A stretch of 64,000 nt of DNA, taken from assembly GCA_903825285.1 (NCBI GenBank), contig CAIJZY010000017.1, forward strand, positions 124,001-188,000. The letters run 5' to 3'. Positions 1 through 9,938 of the stretch are shown here, piece after piece. A model generated the notes under the pieces. The model was not told the origin of the DNA, ran no database searches, and saw only the letters and a program-made list of their open reading frames with translations. Source of the stretch: an uncultured Opitutia bacterium. GTDB taxonomy: Bacteria; Verrucomicrobiota; Verrucomicrobiia; Opitutales; Opitutaceae. The translations under genes were made by a program, and so were the position numbers. Within the stretch, counting starts at the first letter, position 1. Each line of letters opens with the position of its first letter.

Positions 1-652
1 CGGCCTCGGTGTAGTGACCCTCGCCGAGGAGGAAGAGCTCGAACAGCTCGCGGGCGAAGTTCTCGTTCGGGGCGTCGCGCCGGCTCTCGTTGAGGTCGAG
101 GTACGCCACCATCGCCGGCGAACGCGAGACCGCCTTGGTCAGCACCGGCGCCGGGCCGAGCGCGTGGCGGGCGAGGAGGTCGAAATGGCTCCAGAGCAGC
201 GCGGGGTTTTTCACCTTGTCGCTGCCGACGACGTACACGTCGCTGAGGAACAGCGTCCATTTTGCGCCGGCCGCGGTGGCCGGTTGCGCCGCGTACTGGA
301 GCCACCGGAGGCTCAGGTCCTGCAAGGCGAGTTGCGCGCGCTCGCGGAGCTCGCGCTGAAGCTGCCGCTTCGCCGGCTCGTCGGCGGCCGCGCCGAGCCG
401 CCGGGCCAGCTCGGGGGCGTCCGCGCGCAGGTGCGCCAGGAGCCGCGGCTCGGGAAAGGGCTCCAGCTGGGCGGGGAACAGGCGGTCGAGCGTGGCCGGC
501 AGCCCGTCGGCCACGGCGCGGGCGGCCTCCGCGGGCGTCGCGCTCCAGCCGGCGCGGCGCAGGAGGTGCCGGGCGGCGGCGGCATCCCAGGCGGCGGCCG
601 GCAGCGGCTGCCAGGCCTCGGCCGCGGGGAGGGAGGGGTTCATGCTCCCCAT
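1..652 (-). CDS. DUF1800 family protein, N-terminal part (runs off the window)
   Basis: This is the first ~217 residues of a protein whose C-terminus lies beyond base 1. The N-terminus contains AAARHLLRRAGWSATPAEA, which resembles the opening helix of DUF1800 proteins. Near the window edge is NENFARELFELFLLGEGHYT, the family's most recognisable block. DUF1800 proteins are usually ~450-600 aa and often sit beside a DUF1501 gene; their biochemical function is not established. Two in-frame ATGs, at 652 and 643, are possible starts; neither has a clear Shine-Dalgarno. No signal peptide is evident in the visible part. It lies 37 bp downstream of alr in the same direction, so it may be the third gene of a tsaB-alr transcript. 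The family call is strong and the role unknown. Confidence 0.85.
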   Translation of the reverse strand, partial: MGSMNPSLPAAEAWQPLPAAAWDAAAARHLLRRAGWSATPAEAARAVADGLPATLDRLFPAQLEPFPEPRLLAHLRADAPELARRLGAAADEPAKRQLQRELRERAQLALQDLSLRWLQYAAQPATAAGAKWTLFLSDVYVVGSDKVKNPALLWSHFDLLARHALGPAPVLTKAVSRSPAMVAYLDLNESRRDAPNENFARELFELFLLGEGHYTEA

Positions 653-689
653 GACGCCGCGGGCCCCGGCGCGGTTTCGTGTGTCCGGC

Positions 690-1844
690 TCAGACGCCGA
701 GCGCCGTGCGGTACAGGCGCGGCACGCGCTTGGTGACGGAGCAGAGCGTCTCCCACGGGATGGTGTCAGCCCAGCGGCTGAACTCCGTGATGGAAATTTC
801 TGCGGCATCCTGGCGGCCGACGAGAACGACCTCGTCGCCGCACTGCACGGCGGGCACCTCGGTCACGTCCACCATGGTCTGGTCCATCGTGATGCGCCCG
901 AGCACCGGGCAGCGCCGGCCGCCGATGAGGACCTGGGCGCGGTTGCTCACGGCGCGCGGGATGCCGTCGCCGTAGCCCGCGCAGAGCACGGCCACGCGCG
1001 TGTCCCGCGCCAGCGTGTGGGTTCGGCCGTAGCTGATGGTGGTGCCGCGCGGCAGGGTCTTCACCAGGCCGACGCGGGTGCGGAAACTGAAGACCGGCTC
1101 GGTGTGGACCTGGGCGAGCAGGGAGTGCGGGTGGGGCAGGATGCCGAACTGGAGCAGGCCGACGCGCACGGCGTTGAACGGGCTGGCACCGGGCATGGTC
1201 TCGAGCCCGGAGCTGTTGTCGGCGTGGACGAAGATCTCGCCGGGGCGGAGCCCCTCGCAGCGGTCGAGGGCGGCGAGGAAGCGGCGGCGCTGCTCGTCGG
1301 TGAACGCCGGGTCGTCGTCCGGGCTGGCGAAGTGCGTGAACACGCCCGCCAGGCGCAGGTGCGGCGACGCCGCGATCTCGCGGTGAAGCGCGGGCGCCTG
1401 CTCGTGCCAGACGCCGAGCCGGCCCATGCCGGTGTCGATCTTGAGGTGGACGGCAATGGGGCGTCCGGCGGCGCGGCCGACCGCGGCGAAGCGCGCGACC
1501 TCGGCCGAAGAAGAGATCGTCGCGGCGAGGTCGTAGTCCGCCAGGTAGCGGTCCTCCTCCGGCAGCAGCGGGCTCAGCAGCAGGATCGGCCAGCCCGGCC
1601 CGAGCTCGCGCACGGTCGCGGCCTCGGAGAGCGTGGCGACGGCGAAGAGGTCGGCGCCCGAGTGCATGAGCCGCGCGGCGGTCTGCGGCAGGCCGTGGCC
1701 GTAGGCGTCGGCCTTGACGACGGCGACGTAGCGGATGTGCGCGGGCAGCGAGGCTCGGATCAGGCGGAGGTTGCGCTCGAGGGCAGCGAGGTCGATCTCG
1801 GCCCAGCAGCGGAGTGGCAGGCGGGAATTGGGCGCGGTGCTCAT
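690..1844 (-). CDS. alr: Alanine racemase
   Basis: A PLP enzyme interconverting L- and D-alanine to supply D-Ala for peptidoglycan; cytoplasmic. The 384-residue product is normal length. The PLP lysine is in VVKADAYGHG (Lys44). The second catalytic base, a tyrosine, is in AGYGDG at about residue 291, and the C-terminal beta domain with GRITMDQTMVDVT is present. The start ATG at 1844 is chosen because MSTAPNSRLPLRCWAEIDL leads directly into the barrel. This ATG overlaps the stop of the upstream tsaB-like gene (ATGA), so translation is probably coupled. Nothing looks damaged. Confidence 0.96.
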   Translation of the reverse strand: MSTAPNSRLPLRCWAEIDLAALERNLRLIRASLPAHIRYVAVVKADAYGHGLPQTAARLMHSGADLFAVATLSEAATVRELGPGWPILLLSPLLPEEDRYLADYDLAATISSSAEVARFAAVGRAAGRPIAVHLKIDTGMGRLGVWHEQAPALHREIAASPHLRLAGVFTHFASPDDDPAFTDEQRRRFLAALDRCEGLRPGEIFVHADNSSGLETMPGASPFNAVRVGLLQFGILPHPHSLLAQVHTEPVFSFRTRVGLVKTLPRGTTISYGRTHTLARDTRVAVLCAGYGDGIPRAVSNRAQVLIGGRRCPVLGRITMDQTMVDVTEVPAVQCGDEVVLVGRQDAAEISITEFSRWADTIPWETLCSVTKRVPRLYRTALGV

Positions 1845-2467
1845 GGGGCGCGGTGAATCTGGGGCGTCCAGGTGGCGTAAGCGGGCTCCTCGTGAAGGAA
1901 GGCGTCGGGCGCCGCGGTCGGACGGAAGAGGTCCGCGTCCGCGACGCGGGGCAGCAGGTCGGCGAGGACGTAGGGCGTGGAGGTCACGCCGGCGGGCAGA
2001 GGCGTCCAGTGGCGGAAGCCCTCGGGCATGACGAGCTCGCCGGCCAGCTCGGCGGTGGGCACGCGGCGCAGCGGCCCGCCGGCGGCGAGGCAGTGCCAGG
2101 AATCGCGGCGGGCGTCGGCGATGACGTGCACGCCGGGGCGGCCGAGGGCCTGCGCGACGACCGCGAGGCTGTGGTAGGCGAACACCGGGCGGGGAGCCAG
2201 CAGGCCCCAGGTCCGCAGCGCCATGGCGACGGTCCGGGTCCCGAGGATGGAGCCCGGGCCGTCGCAGTAAAGGAAGGCGCCGGCCTGGTCCGGGGCGACG
2301 CCGAGCCGTTCGACGCCGCGGAAAACCTCGCGGCCGGCCTCGCCCACGGCGGCGGCCCAGGGGCCGGAACCGTCGGCGGCGAGCCAGCCCACCTGGACGC
2401 AGGCCGAGGCGGCATCGAGCACCAGCACGGGGGCGTGCGCGGCGAGGATCTGGCGGAGCGAGGGCAT
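1841..2467 (-). CDS. tsaB: TsaB-like tRNA threonylcarbamoyladenosine biosynthesis protein
   Basis: This 208-residue protein belongs to the ASKHA-fold TsaB/TsaD group. It opens with LVLDAASACVQVGWLA, equivalent to the LaiDTS block, and has GPGSILGTRTVAMALRTW, matching the TsaB signature GPGSFTGLR. TsaB is the non-catalytic partner of TsaD in making t6A37 on ANN-decoding tRNAs; no tsaD or tsaE is in this window. Length fits TsaB (about 200-240 aa) rather than TsaD (~340 aa), but the sequence is fairly divergent (SILG in place of SFTG). The ATG at 2467 is divergent from tig. The gene overlaps alr by 4 bp, an unusual partner for tsaB. Confidence 0.78.
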   Translation of the reverse strand: MPSLRQILAAHAPVLVLDAASACVQVGWLAADGSGPWAAAVGEAGREVFRGVERLGVAPDQAGAFLYCDGPGSILGTRTVAMALRTWGLLAPRPVFAYHSLAVVAQALGRPGVHVIADARRDSWHCLAAGGPLRRVPTAELAGELVMPEGFRHWTPLPAGVTSTPYVLADLLPRVADADLFRPTAAPDAFLHEEPAYATWTPQIHRAP

Positions 2468-2594
2468 GGGGCGTGCCGTCACGAAACGGCGCCGGCGGGC
2501 GGCGCGCAAGCGCGCAGAATCCGGCATTGACCACGCTGCCGACGCTCGTAGCGTGACCGATTCTCCCTCTAGAAAACACTCCGACGCCTTTTCC
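2468..2594. promoter_or_regulatory. Divergent intergenic region between tsaB and tig
   Basis: These 127 bp separate the tsaB-alr and tig-clpP-clpX units and must hold promoters for both unless these lie inside the genes. On the plus strand TTGACC at 2527-2532 is followed 16 bases later by TAGCGT at 2549-2554, a weak sigma70-like pair. No convincing Shine-Dalgarno precedes the GTG start of tig. This is inference from spacing and pattern only. Confidence 0.3.
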
Positions 2595-3920
2595 GTGAAC
2601 ATCCAACTCACCTCCGTTTCCGAGACCCGCAAGAATCTCGTCGTCACGCTCGACAAGGGCGAAGTCGACGCCGAGCACCAGGCCGTGGTCGCCGAGATCG
2701 CCCAGCAGGTGCGACTCCCCGGCTTCCGCCCCGGCAAGGCGCCCGTCGCGATGGTGACGAAGCGCTTCGGCAAGGAGATCACCGAGGAGTTCAAGCAGAA
2801 GGTCGTGTCCAAGGCCTACCGCGGCGCGATGGAGAAGGAGAAGCTCGACGTGCTGAACGTCGTCAACGTCGAGCCCGGCCAGGTGGAGCCCGGCCTGTCC
2901 GCCGCCGTCACGATCACGGTGGATGTCCGCCCCGAGTTCACGCTGCCCGCCTATGTGGACCTCCCGACCGAGGTGGCGCCGACGGACTCGACGGACGCCG
3001 AGGTGGACCAGGTCATCGAGGGCCTGCGCGCCGAGCGCGCGGAGTTCAAGGTGGCGGAGCGTCCGGCCGCGAAGTCCGACTACGTGAAGCTGGCCTACGA
3101 GGGCCGCGTGGACGGCCAGCCGATCGCCGACCTGGCGCCGGACAAGCAGATCTACGGCAAGGTGCCCCAGACGTGGGAAGAGGTCGAGGGCGCGAACGAG
3201 GGCGTGATCCCCGGCCTCGGCAAGCAGCTCGCGGGCCTGAAGGCGGGCGACAAGAAGGACGTCGCGATCGCGTTTCCCGCGGACTTCGCCCCGGTGCCGG
3301 CGCTCGCCGGCAAGACCGCGACCTACGCGGTCGAGGTGCTCGAGATCCGCGAGCGCGCGCTGCCGCCGCTGGACGAGGCCTTCCTCAAGGCGAACCAGGC
3401 CGACAGCCTCGACGCGCTGAAGGCCAGCGTGCGCAACAATCTCAAGCTCCAGAAGGAATACCAGAACCGCGGCGAGCAGCGTCGCCAGGTGACCGAGGCG
3501 CTGGCCGCCAAGGTCGAGTTCGCCGTGCCGGACTCCCTCGTGGAGAGCGAGACCCAGGGCGTGCTCCGCCAGTTCATCGAGGAGAACATGCGCCGCGGCG
3601 TGCCGCAGGAGCAGTTCGAGAAGGACAAGAAGGAGCTGTTCGAGAACGCCCGCAAGGCCGCCACCAAGCGCGTCAAGGCCCAGCTGCTGCTGGCCAAGGT
3701 CGCCGAGGCCGAGAAGCTCCAGGTGGACGCGAAGGACATCGACGCGTTCATCTATCGCGAGGCGATGCGCACGCAGCAGAAGCCCGACAAGCTCGTGAAG
3801 GCGCTGACCACCGACCGCGAGCAGCTCCGCGCGGTGCAGCAGTCGATCATTTTCGACAAGGCGGTTGATTTCCTCGTCTCCAAGGCTAAGGTGACCACCG
3901 TCACACCGAAGGCCTCCTAA
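2595..3920 (+). CDS. tig: Trigger factor, ribosome-associated chaperone/PPIase
   Basis: Trigger factor binds the ribosome exit tunnel and assists folding of nascent chains. The 441-residue product has all three parts. The N-terminal ribosome-binding domain carries the signature GFRPGKAP. The FKBP-type peptidyl-prolyl isomerase domain spans about residues 160-252, from [13 protein letters not shown] to [13 protein letters not shown] long helical C-terminal chaperone domain follows. The GTG at 2595 is chosen because MNIQL-type N-termini start the family's first strand, and the reading frame upstream of it runs back across the tsaB start. The gene leads a tig-clpP-clpX set with gaps of 20 and 61 bp, the classical protein quality-control order. 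Confidence 0.96.
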   Translation: MNIQLTSVSETRKNLVVTLDKGEVDAEHQAVVAEIAQQVRLPGFRPGKAPVAMVTKRFGKEITEEFKQKVVSKAYRGAMEKEKLDVLNVVNVEPGQVEPGLSAAVTITVDVRPEFTLPAYVDLPTEVAPTDSTDAEVDQVIEGLRAERAEFKVAERPAAKSDYVKLAYEGRVDGQPIADLAPDKQIYGKVPQTWEEVEGANEGVIPGLGKQLAGLKAGDKKDVAIAFPADFAPVPALAGKTATYAVEVLEIRERALPPLDEAFLKANQADSLDALKASVRNNLKLQKEYQNRGEQRRQVTEALAAKVEFAVPDSLVESETQGVLRQFIEENMRRGVPQEQFEKDKKELFENARKAATKRVKAQLLLAKVAEAEKLQVDAKDIDAFIYREAMRTQQKPDKLVKALTTDREQLRAVQQSIIFDKAVDFLVSKAKVTTVTPKAS

Positions 3921-3940
3921 ACGAGCAATTCACCACCATC

Positions 3941-4561
3941 GTGAGCTATTACGTCCCCATCGTCCTCGAGAACACCGGCCGCGGCGAGCGGTCGATGGAC
4001 ATCTATTCCCGGCTGCTGAAGGACCGCATCATCTTCATCGGCACGCCGATTGACGACATGGTGGCCAACCTGGTCATCGCCCAGATGCTCTACCTCCAGA
4101 TGGAGGACGCGAAGAAGGACATCCACTTCTATATCAACTCCCCCGGCGGCGTGGTCACGGGCGGCATGGCGATCTACGACACGATGAATTTCCTGCAGTG
4201 CGACATCGTCACGTACTGCGTGGGCATGGCGGCGAGCATGAGCACGGTGCTGCTGGCCGCCGGCACCAAGGGCAAGCGCTTCGCGCTCCCCAACAGCCGC
4301 GTCATGATCCACCAGCCGAGCGGCGGCGCGGGCGGCCAGACGGCCGACATCGCCATCGCCGCGAAGGAGATCCTTCGCTGGCGCAAGACCCTCAACGAGA
4401 CCATCGCCAAGCACACGGGCAAGTCGGCGGCGCAGATCGAGAAGGACTCCGACCGCGACTACTACCTGAGCGCGGAGGAGGCCAAGGCGTACGGCATCGT
4501 GGACCACGTCGTCGAATCGACCCGCGAGGCGCAGAAGCTGGCGGTCCAACCCGCCGCCTGA
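3941..4561 (+). CDS. clpP: ATP-dependent Clp protease proteolytic subunit
   Basis: A serine peptidase that forms the tetradecameric chamber of the ClpXP protease in the cytoplasm. The product is 206 aa, the usual size. The catalytic triad is visible: Ser99 in GMAASMS, His124 in [10 protein letters not shown] and Asp173 in [12 protein letters not shown]. The glycine-rich INSPGG loop that shapes the oxyanion hole is also present. The start is GTG at 3941, 20 bp after tig, with no strong Shine-Dalgarno. clpX, its ATPase partner, follows 61 bp downstream. Confidence 0.98.
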   Translation: MSYYVPIVLENTGRGERSMDIYSRLLKDRIIFIGTPIDDMVANLVIAQMLYLQMEDAKKDIHFYINSPGGVVTGGMAIYDTMNFLQCDIVTYCVGMAASMSTVLLAAGTKGKRFALPNSRVMIHQPSGGAGGQTADIAIAAKEILRWRKTLNETIAKHTGKSAAQIEKDSDRDYYLSAEEAKAYGIVDHVVESTREAQKLAVQPAA

Positions 4562-4622
4562 CCCGCGGGTTAGGACAAACTGCTTCCTCGACACGCGAGC
4601 CCCCGGCGCGCCACCCTTCGCC

Positions 4623-5918
<1,296 letters not shown>

Positions 5919-5982
5919 GGCCGCGGCGCGGATTTAGGGCTGGTTTCAATTCCCCCCGGGACGCAGGCTGGGCCGCGTCGCG

Positions 5983-7311
5983 ATGGCTGCACTTAAATCC
6001 CTGCTCCTCCAGCCGGTCCGCGCCTGGCCGGGTCCGGCCCGCGCCTGGGTGGTGGTCCTGCTGTTCGTCTACACGATTGCCGGCGTGGCGATCATGGACC
6101 ACTGGCAGCACCGGGGCGGCCTGCCGCTGCGGGACCTCGGCTTCGGCTACGGGGTGCTGATCGACGCCATCAACCAGACGGGCGAATACCGGGTGGCCGC
6201 GGGCGTCCATGCGCCCGTCGCCTTCAGCGCGCACCGGCTGCCGTTCATCCCGTATTTCCTGATCGCGCTGCAGCGGGTGCTCGGCGACGACCAGGGCCGG
6301 GTCCTCGCGGCGAAATGCCTCCTGTTCAACCTGCTCATCATCCTCGCGGTGTGGCGGGTGCTGCGGACCTCGGCGGTGCCGGGCTGGGGCGTGGCGGCGC
6401 TGCTGGGCCTCGCGCTCACGATGCCCCGCTGGGTGCTCAATGTCTTCGAGGCCGGCCTGGAGGAGGGCTACAACATCCCGGCGCTCACCCTGCTCTTCGT
6501 GCTGCTCTGGTTTGACGGGTCGGTCGAGCGCGCCCGCGCGCGGTGGGCGGTGGAGCTCGGCCTGCTGCTCGGCCTGCTGGTGTTCCTCAAGTCCTCGATG
6601 CTCTACTGGTGCCTGGCCGTGCCGCTCCTCGCCGCGTGGCGGCTGCACCGCCCGCGCGCCGCCGTCGGGCCGCTGGCCTTTGTGCTCGCCGCGCTGCTCG
6701 CGCTCGCCGCCTTCAACCGCGTCCATGCCGGGCGCTTCACGATCGAGTCCTCCTGGGAGGGCTGGAACCTCACCAAGGGCAACTGCGCCGAGACCGCCAC
6801 GCTCTACCCGGCCCACACGCTCGACCTCCTCGACTACGAGGGCGGGATCACGTTTGACCGGCCCCTGCGGGACGAGTGGGACTACAACACCGTGCTGAAG
6901 CAGCGCGCGGTCGCGTTCATCCGCGCCCACCCGGGCGAGTTCCTGCACCTGGCCGCGCTGAAGGCCTGGGTGTTCTACTTCGAGGTGCGGGCGACGGGAC
7001 TCGCCCGGGGCGAGACGCCCACCAGCAAGCCCGCCTACGTGCTGCAGATCCCGTGGATGATCGCCTACCGCGTGCTGCAGTGGACGGCGATCGTGCTGGC
7101 GATCCGGGCGGTCGGGCGGGAACGCTGGGGCGGGGACGCCTCCGTGGTGGCGATCTCGTTCCTGGCCTTCCTGGTCCTGTACTCGGGCTTCCACCTCGTC
7201 GGCTTCGCCTACGAGCGCCACGTCATGCCGGTGGTGATGCCGGTCATGCTCTACCTGCTCTGGCACTGGGGCGCGCGGCGCGAGGCCGCCGCGGCGCCGG
7301 CTACCAGTTGA
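5983..7311 (+). CDS. Polytopic membrane protein, GT39/GT-C glycosyltransferase-like
   Basis: A 442-residue integral membrane protein with about ten hydrophobic segments. After the first segment (residues ~22-38) comes a polar loop ending in AHRLPFIPYFLIAL, resembling the R-x-P-x-x-P start of the second helix in dolichyl-phosphate-mannose-dependent (GT39/ArnT-type) glycosyltransferases. A long extracytoplasmic loop (FNRVHAGRF to EWDYNT) follows. Such proteins transfer a sugar from a polyprenyl carrier outside the membrane. No decisive catalytic motif can be named, so the activity is inferred. The gene lies 64 bp after clpX but is functionally unrelated to it. Its last 11 bp overlap the 3' end of the convergent M42 peptidase gene. 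Confidence 0.72.
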   Translation: MAALKSLLLQPVRAWPGPARAWVVVLLFVYTIAGVAIMDHWQHRGGLPLRDLGFGYGVLIDAINQTGEYRVAAGVHAPVAFSAHRLPFIPYFLIALQRVLGDDQGRVLAAKCLLFNLLIILAVWRVLRTSAVPGWGVAALLGLALTMPRWVLNVFEAGLEEGYNIPALTLLFVLLWFDGSVERARARWAVELGLLLGLLVFLKSSMLYWCLAVPLLAAWRLHRPRAAVGPLAFVLAALLALAAFNRVHAGRFTIESSWEGWNLTKGNCAETATLYPAHTLDLLDYEGGITFDRPLRDEWDYNTVLKQRAVAFIRAHPGEFLHLAALKAWVFYFEVRATGLARGETPTSKPAYVLQIPWMIAYRVLQWTAIVLAIRAVGRERWGGDASVVAISFLAFLVLYSGFHLVGFAYERHVMPVVMPVMLYLLWHWGARREAAAAPATS

Positions 7312-8368
7312 AGCTCTCGCCGGGGCCGATCAGCTTCGCGAACTCGACCAGGAGCTTCACGCAGCGCTCCACGTCCTCGAGGTCCACGACCTCGCTCGGG
7401 GTGTGCATGTAGCGCAGCGGGATGGAGACGAGCCCGGTCGCCACGCCGCCGCGGCCCATCTGGATGGCGCGGGCGTCGGTGCCCGTGGGCCGCGGGTCGG
7501 CCTCGAGCTGGTACGGGATCTTCGCCTTCTTTGCGGCGGCCAGCAGGCGCTGGTAGACCTTGGGATTGATGTTGGCGCCGCGGCAGATGATCGGGCCGCC
7601 GCCGAGCTTCGTCTCGCCGTACTTGCGGTTGTCGCAGTCGGGATGGTCGGTGGCATGGCCGACGTCCACGGCCACCGCGATGTGCGGGTCGACCGCGTAG
7701 GCCGCGGTCGTGGCGCCGCGCACGCCGATCTCCTCCTGCGAGGTGCCGACGCTCACCACCTTGGCGGCGAGCTTCCTTTTCTCGCGGGAGAGGCGGATGA
7801 GGGTCTCGCCGACGATGTACGCGCCGACCTTGTTGTCGAAGGCCCGTGCGGCGCCGATGCTGCCGTGGAACAGCCCGAACTCGTGGTCGTAGGTTGCCAC
7901 GTCGCCGATGGCGACGCGGGCGAGCGCCTCCTTCTTTGAGCGGGCGCCGATGTCGATCCAGATCTCGTGGATCTCCGGCACCTTCTTGCGGTCGGCCTCG
8001 TCCATGAGGTGGATCGCGCGCTTGCCGGTGACGCCCGGGACCAGGCCGGCGGCCGTCTGGATGAGGACGCGGCGGCCGGAGATGACGCTGCGGTCGTGGC
8101 CGCCGATGGTGTCGAAATAGATGAAACCGTCCTTGTTGACGTAGGTGATGATGAGCCCGAGCTCGTCGAGGTGGCCGGCGAGCATCAGCGTCGGGTTGCC
8201 GCCGGGATTGAGGGTGGCGGTGCGGTTGCCGAGCGCGTCGTTCGCGTAGAGGTCGGCGGCGGGCTTCACGTGCCGGTCAAACACGGCATGGGCCTCGGCC
8301 TCGTAGCCCGACGGGGAGCGGGCGTGGAGGAGCTCGGTGAGGAAGGCGGGGACGGGATAATCGGGCAT
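7301..8368 (-). CDS. M42 family metallopeptidase (glutamyl/deblocking aminopeptidase type)
   Basis: A 355-residue cytoplasmic di-metal aminopeptidase of the M42 (FrvX/YsdC/PepA-like) family, which form large tetrahedral complexes that trim peptides. Family landmarks appear in order: AGHLDELGLIITYVNKDGF (metal His and Asp), GARAFDNKVGAYIV (bridging Asp), GTSQEEIGVRGA (catalytic Glu pair), VAVDVGHATDHPD, and PLRYMHTPSEVVDLEDV (C-terminal metal His). The ATG at 8368 starts MPDYPVPAFLTELLHARSPS, where the family normally begins. hisA is divergent, 84 bp away. The 3' end overlaps the membrane-protein gene by 11 bp. Confidence 0.94.
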   Translation of the reverse strand: MPDYPVPAFLTELLHARSPSGYEAEAHAVFDRHVKPAADLYANDALGNRTATLNPGGNPTLMLAGHLDELGLIITYVNKDGFIYFDTIGGHDRSVISGRRVLIQTAAGLVPGVTGKRAIHLMDEADRKKVPEIHEIWIDIGARSKKEALARVAIGDVATYDHEFGLFHGSIGAARAFDNKVGAYIVGETLIRLSREKRKLAAKVVSVGTSQEEIGVRGATTAAYAVDPHIAVAVDVGHATDHPDCDNRKYGETKLGGGPIICRGANINPKVYQRLLAAAKKAKIPYQLEADPRPTGTDARAIQMGRGGVATGLVSIPLRYMHTPSEVVDLEDVERCVKLLVEFAKLIGPGESFNW

Positions 8369-8452
8369 GACACAGGTTCGCGCAGGGCGCGGCCGGCGGA
8401 AAGAAAATTTCTTCTTTGCGTCCGGCTGGCTTTGCGTGAGTCGATGGGTCGG

Positions 8453-9187
8453 ATGACCATTTATCCCGCCATCGACATCAAGGGCGGCCGCTGCGTGCGG
8501 CTGACGCAGGGGCGCGCCGACCAGGAGACGGTCTACGCGGAGAACCCGGCGGACATCGCGGCGCAGTTCCGCGCGGCCGGCTCGGCCTGGGTCCATGTGG
8601 TGGACCTCGACGGCGCGTTTGCCGGGGAGCCCACGAATCTCGCGGCCGTGGCCGCCATCGTCGCGCTGGGCATGAAGGTCCAGCTGGGCGGCGGATTGCG
8701 CACCCGGGCGGCCGTGGAGCGCGCGCTCGGTCAGGGCGTGAGCCGCGTGGTGATCGGCACCCGGGCGGCCGAGAGCGAGGCGTTTGTCGCGGAGCTCGTC
8801 CAGGCCTTCGGTGACCGCATCGCCGTGGGCATTGACGCGAAGCACGGCCAGGTGGCGGTGAAGGGCTGGGTCGCGGCGGCGGGCATGACCGCCATGGACC
8901 TGGCGCGCCGGATGGAGGCCGTCGGTGTCTCCACCCTGATCCACACGGACATCGGCACGGACGGCATGCTGACCGGGCCGAACCTGGCGGCGCAGGAGAC
9001 GCTGCTGCAATCCGGGAACTACCGCGTGATTGCCAGCGGCGGCGTGAGCCGGCGCGAGGACGTGGTCGCGCTGGCGCAGCTGGCGCGCAAGCACCCCCGG
9101 CTCGACGGCGTGATCGTGGGCAAGGCGATTTACGAGGGCCGCGTTGAGCTGCGCGACCTGCTCGCGCTCACCGCGGGCGCGGCGTAA
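8453..9187 (+). CDS. hisA: 1-(5-phosphoribosyl)-5-[(5-phosphoribosylamino)methylideneamino]imidazole-4-carboxamide isomerase
   Basis: HisA carries out the ProFAR to PRFAR Amadori isomerisation in histidine synthesis. The 244-residue TIM barrel starts MTIYPAIDIKGGRCVRLTQG, with the catalytic aspartate Asp8. The second catalytic aspartate lies in HTDIGTDGML near residue 166. The phosphate-binding loops VQLGGGLRT and ASGGVSRREDV are both present. The ATG at 8453 is preferred over an in-frame ATG at 8444 because MTIYPAID is the usual N-terminus. No other his gene is nearby. The last 20 bp overlap the convergent FkbM methyltransferase gene. Confidence 0.97.
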   Translation: MTIYPAIDIKGGRCVRLTQGRADQETVYAENPADIAAQFRAAGSAWVHVVDLDGAFAGEPTNLAAVAAIVALGMKVQLGGGLRTRAAVERALGQGVSRVVIGTRAAESEAFVAELVQAFGDRIAVGIDAKHGQVAVKGWVAAAGMTAMDLARRMEAVGVSTLIHTDIGTDGMLTGPNLAAQETLLQSGNYRVIASGGVSRREDVVALAQLARKHPRLDGVIVGKAIYEGRVELRDLLALTAGAA

Positions 9188-9938
9188 AGAGGAGGTCGTG
9201 ACCGATCACTGGATCGGCGCTGCCGGAATCGGTCGCGATGACCATGGATTCGTAGCCCAGGGGCGTGAGCAGCGCCTGCACACCTGCCACTTCCGCGGGG
9301 CTGTGGAAGGCAACGATGAGAATGGGACGATGGGCGGCGAGCGTCCGGGCGGCCCCGGCCAGCGCCTTGTGGGCATGCCCCTCCACGTCCACCTTGATGA
9401 ACTGCGGTGGCCGGATTTTTCCGGCGTCAACCAGCTCGTCGAGCACCACGGTGGGCACGCCGATGGGGCGGGTCTCCGCGCCGAGGGTTTCATCCTCGTA
9501 GGCCAGATGCGTGGTCGTGCTGCCCAGATCGCCGTAGGTGAGCAGGTCGGCGGAACCGGCGCGGTCGGAGACGGCGGCGGGGAATAGGCGCAATGTTTCC
9601 AGCCCGTTCATGCGGCGGTGCCGCTCGAGCCGGGCGAAGCTCGCGGGATTCGGCTCGAAGGCCGCAACCTCGCCCGTCGGGCCCGCCCGCCGGGCCAGGC
9701 CGACGCTGTACAAGCCGAAGTGCGCGCCCAGGTCCCAGCAGGTCCAGCCGCGGATGTCGCCGAGCCCGACGAGGGCCCGCTGCAGCGCCGGCTCATGCGT
9801 CCCGCGCCAGTAGGCGCTCCACGGGTAAAGCGTCCACCGCGCCCCGGCGGCCACGCCGGTGCGGACGCGGACGGGCCAGTACTGCAGGCCCGTGAGGCGG
9901 AGCAGGCCGCCCACGCCGCGTTTGAGCAGGTTGGTCAT
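9168..9938 (-). CDS. FkbM family SAM-dependent methyltransferase
   Basis: A 256-residue class I methyltransferase of the FkbM family, which usually methylates hydroxyl groups on sugars or secondary metabolites. Motif I is WDLGAHFGLYSVGLARRAG, followed by the acidic-loop block AAFEPNPASF and the family signature FIKVDVEGHAHKAL. The ATG overlaps the stop of the upstream oxidoreductase gene (ATGA), so the two are probably co-translated. It is the last gene of the long minus-strand polysaccharide run and could O-methylate a glycan residue. The 3' end overlaps hisA by 20 bp. The substrate is unknown. Confidence 0.88.
   Translation of the reverse strand: MTNLLKRGVGGLLRLTGLQYWPVRVRTGVAAGARWTLYPWSAYWRGTHEPALQRALVGLGDIRGWTCWDLGAHFGLYSVGLARRAGPTGEVAAFEPNPASFARLERHRRMNGLETLRLFPAAVSDRAGSADLLTYGDLGSTTTHLAYEDETLGAETRPIGVPTVVLDELVDAGKIRPPQFIKVDVEGHAHKALAGAARTLAAHRPILIVAFHSPAEVAGVQALLTPLGYESMVIATDSGSADPVIGHDLLFTPRPR

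Noticed and set aside
492..1856. Long open frame on the plus strand opposite alr
   Set aside because: It is the GC-rich antisense shadow of alr: it has no recognisable family, an Arg/Gly/Ala/His-rich composition and no ribosome binding site.
2466..2594. Upstream ATG start for trigger factor
   Set aside because: The ATG at 2466 would overlap the tsaB-like start and add a basic low-complexity segment absent from the family.
5983..7311. Membrane protein as the fourth gene of the clp operon
   Set aside because: It follows clpX by 64 bp but has no functional link to proteolysis; proximity alone was not enough to call it part of the operon.
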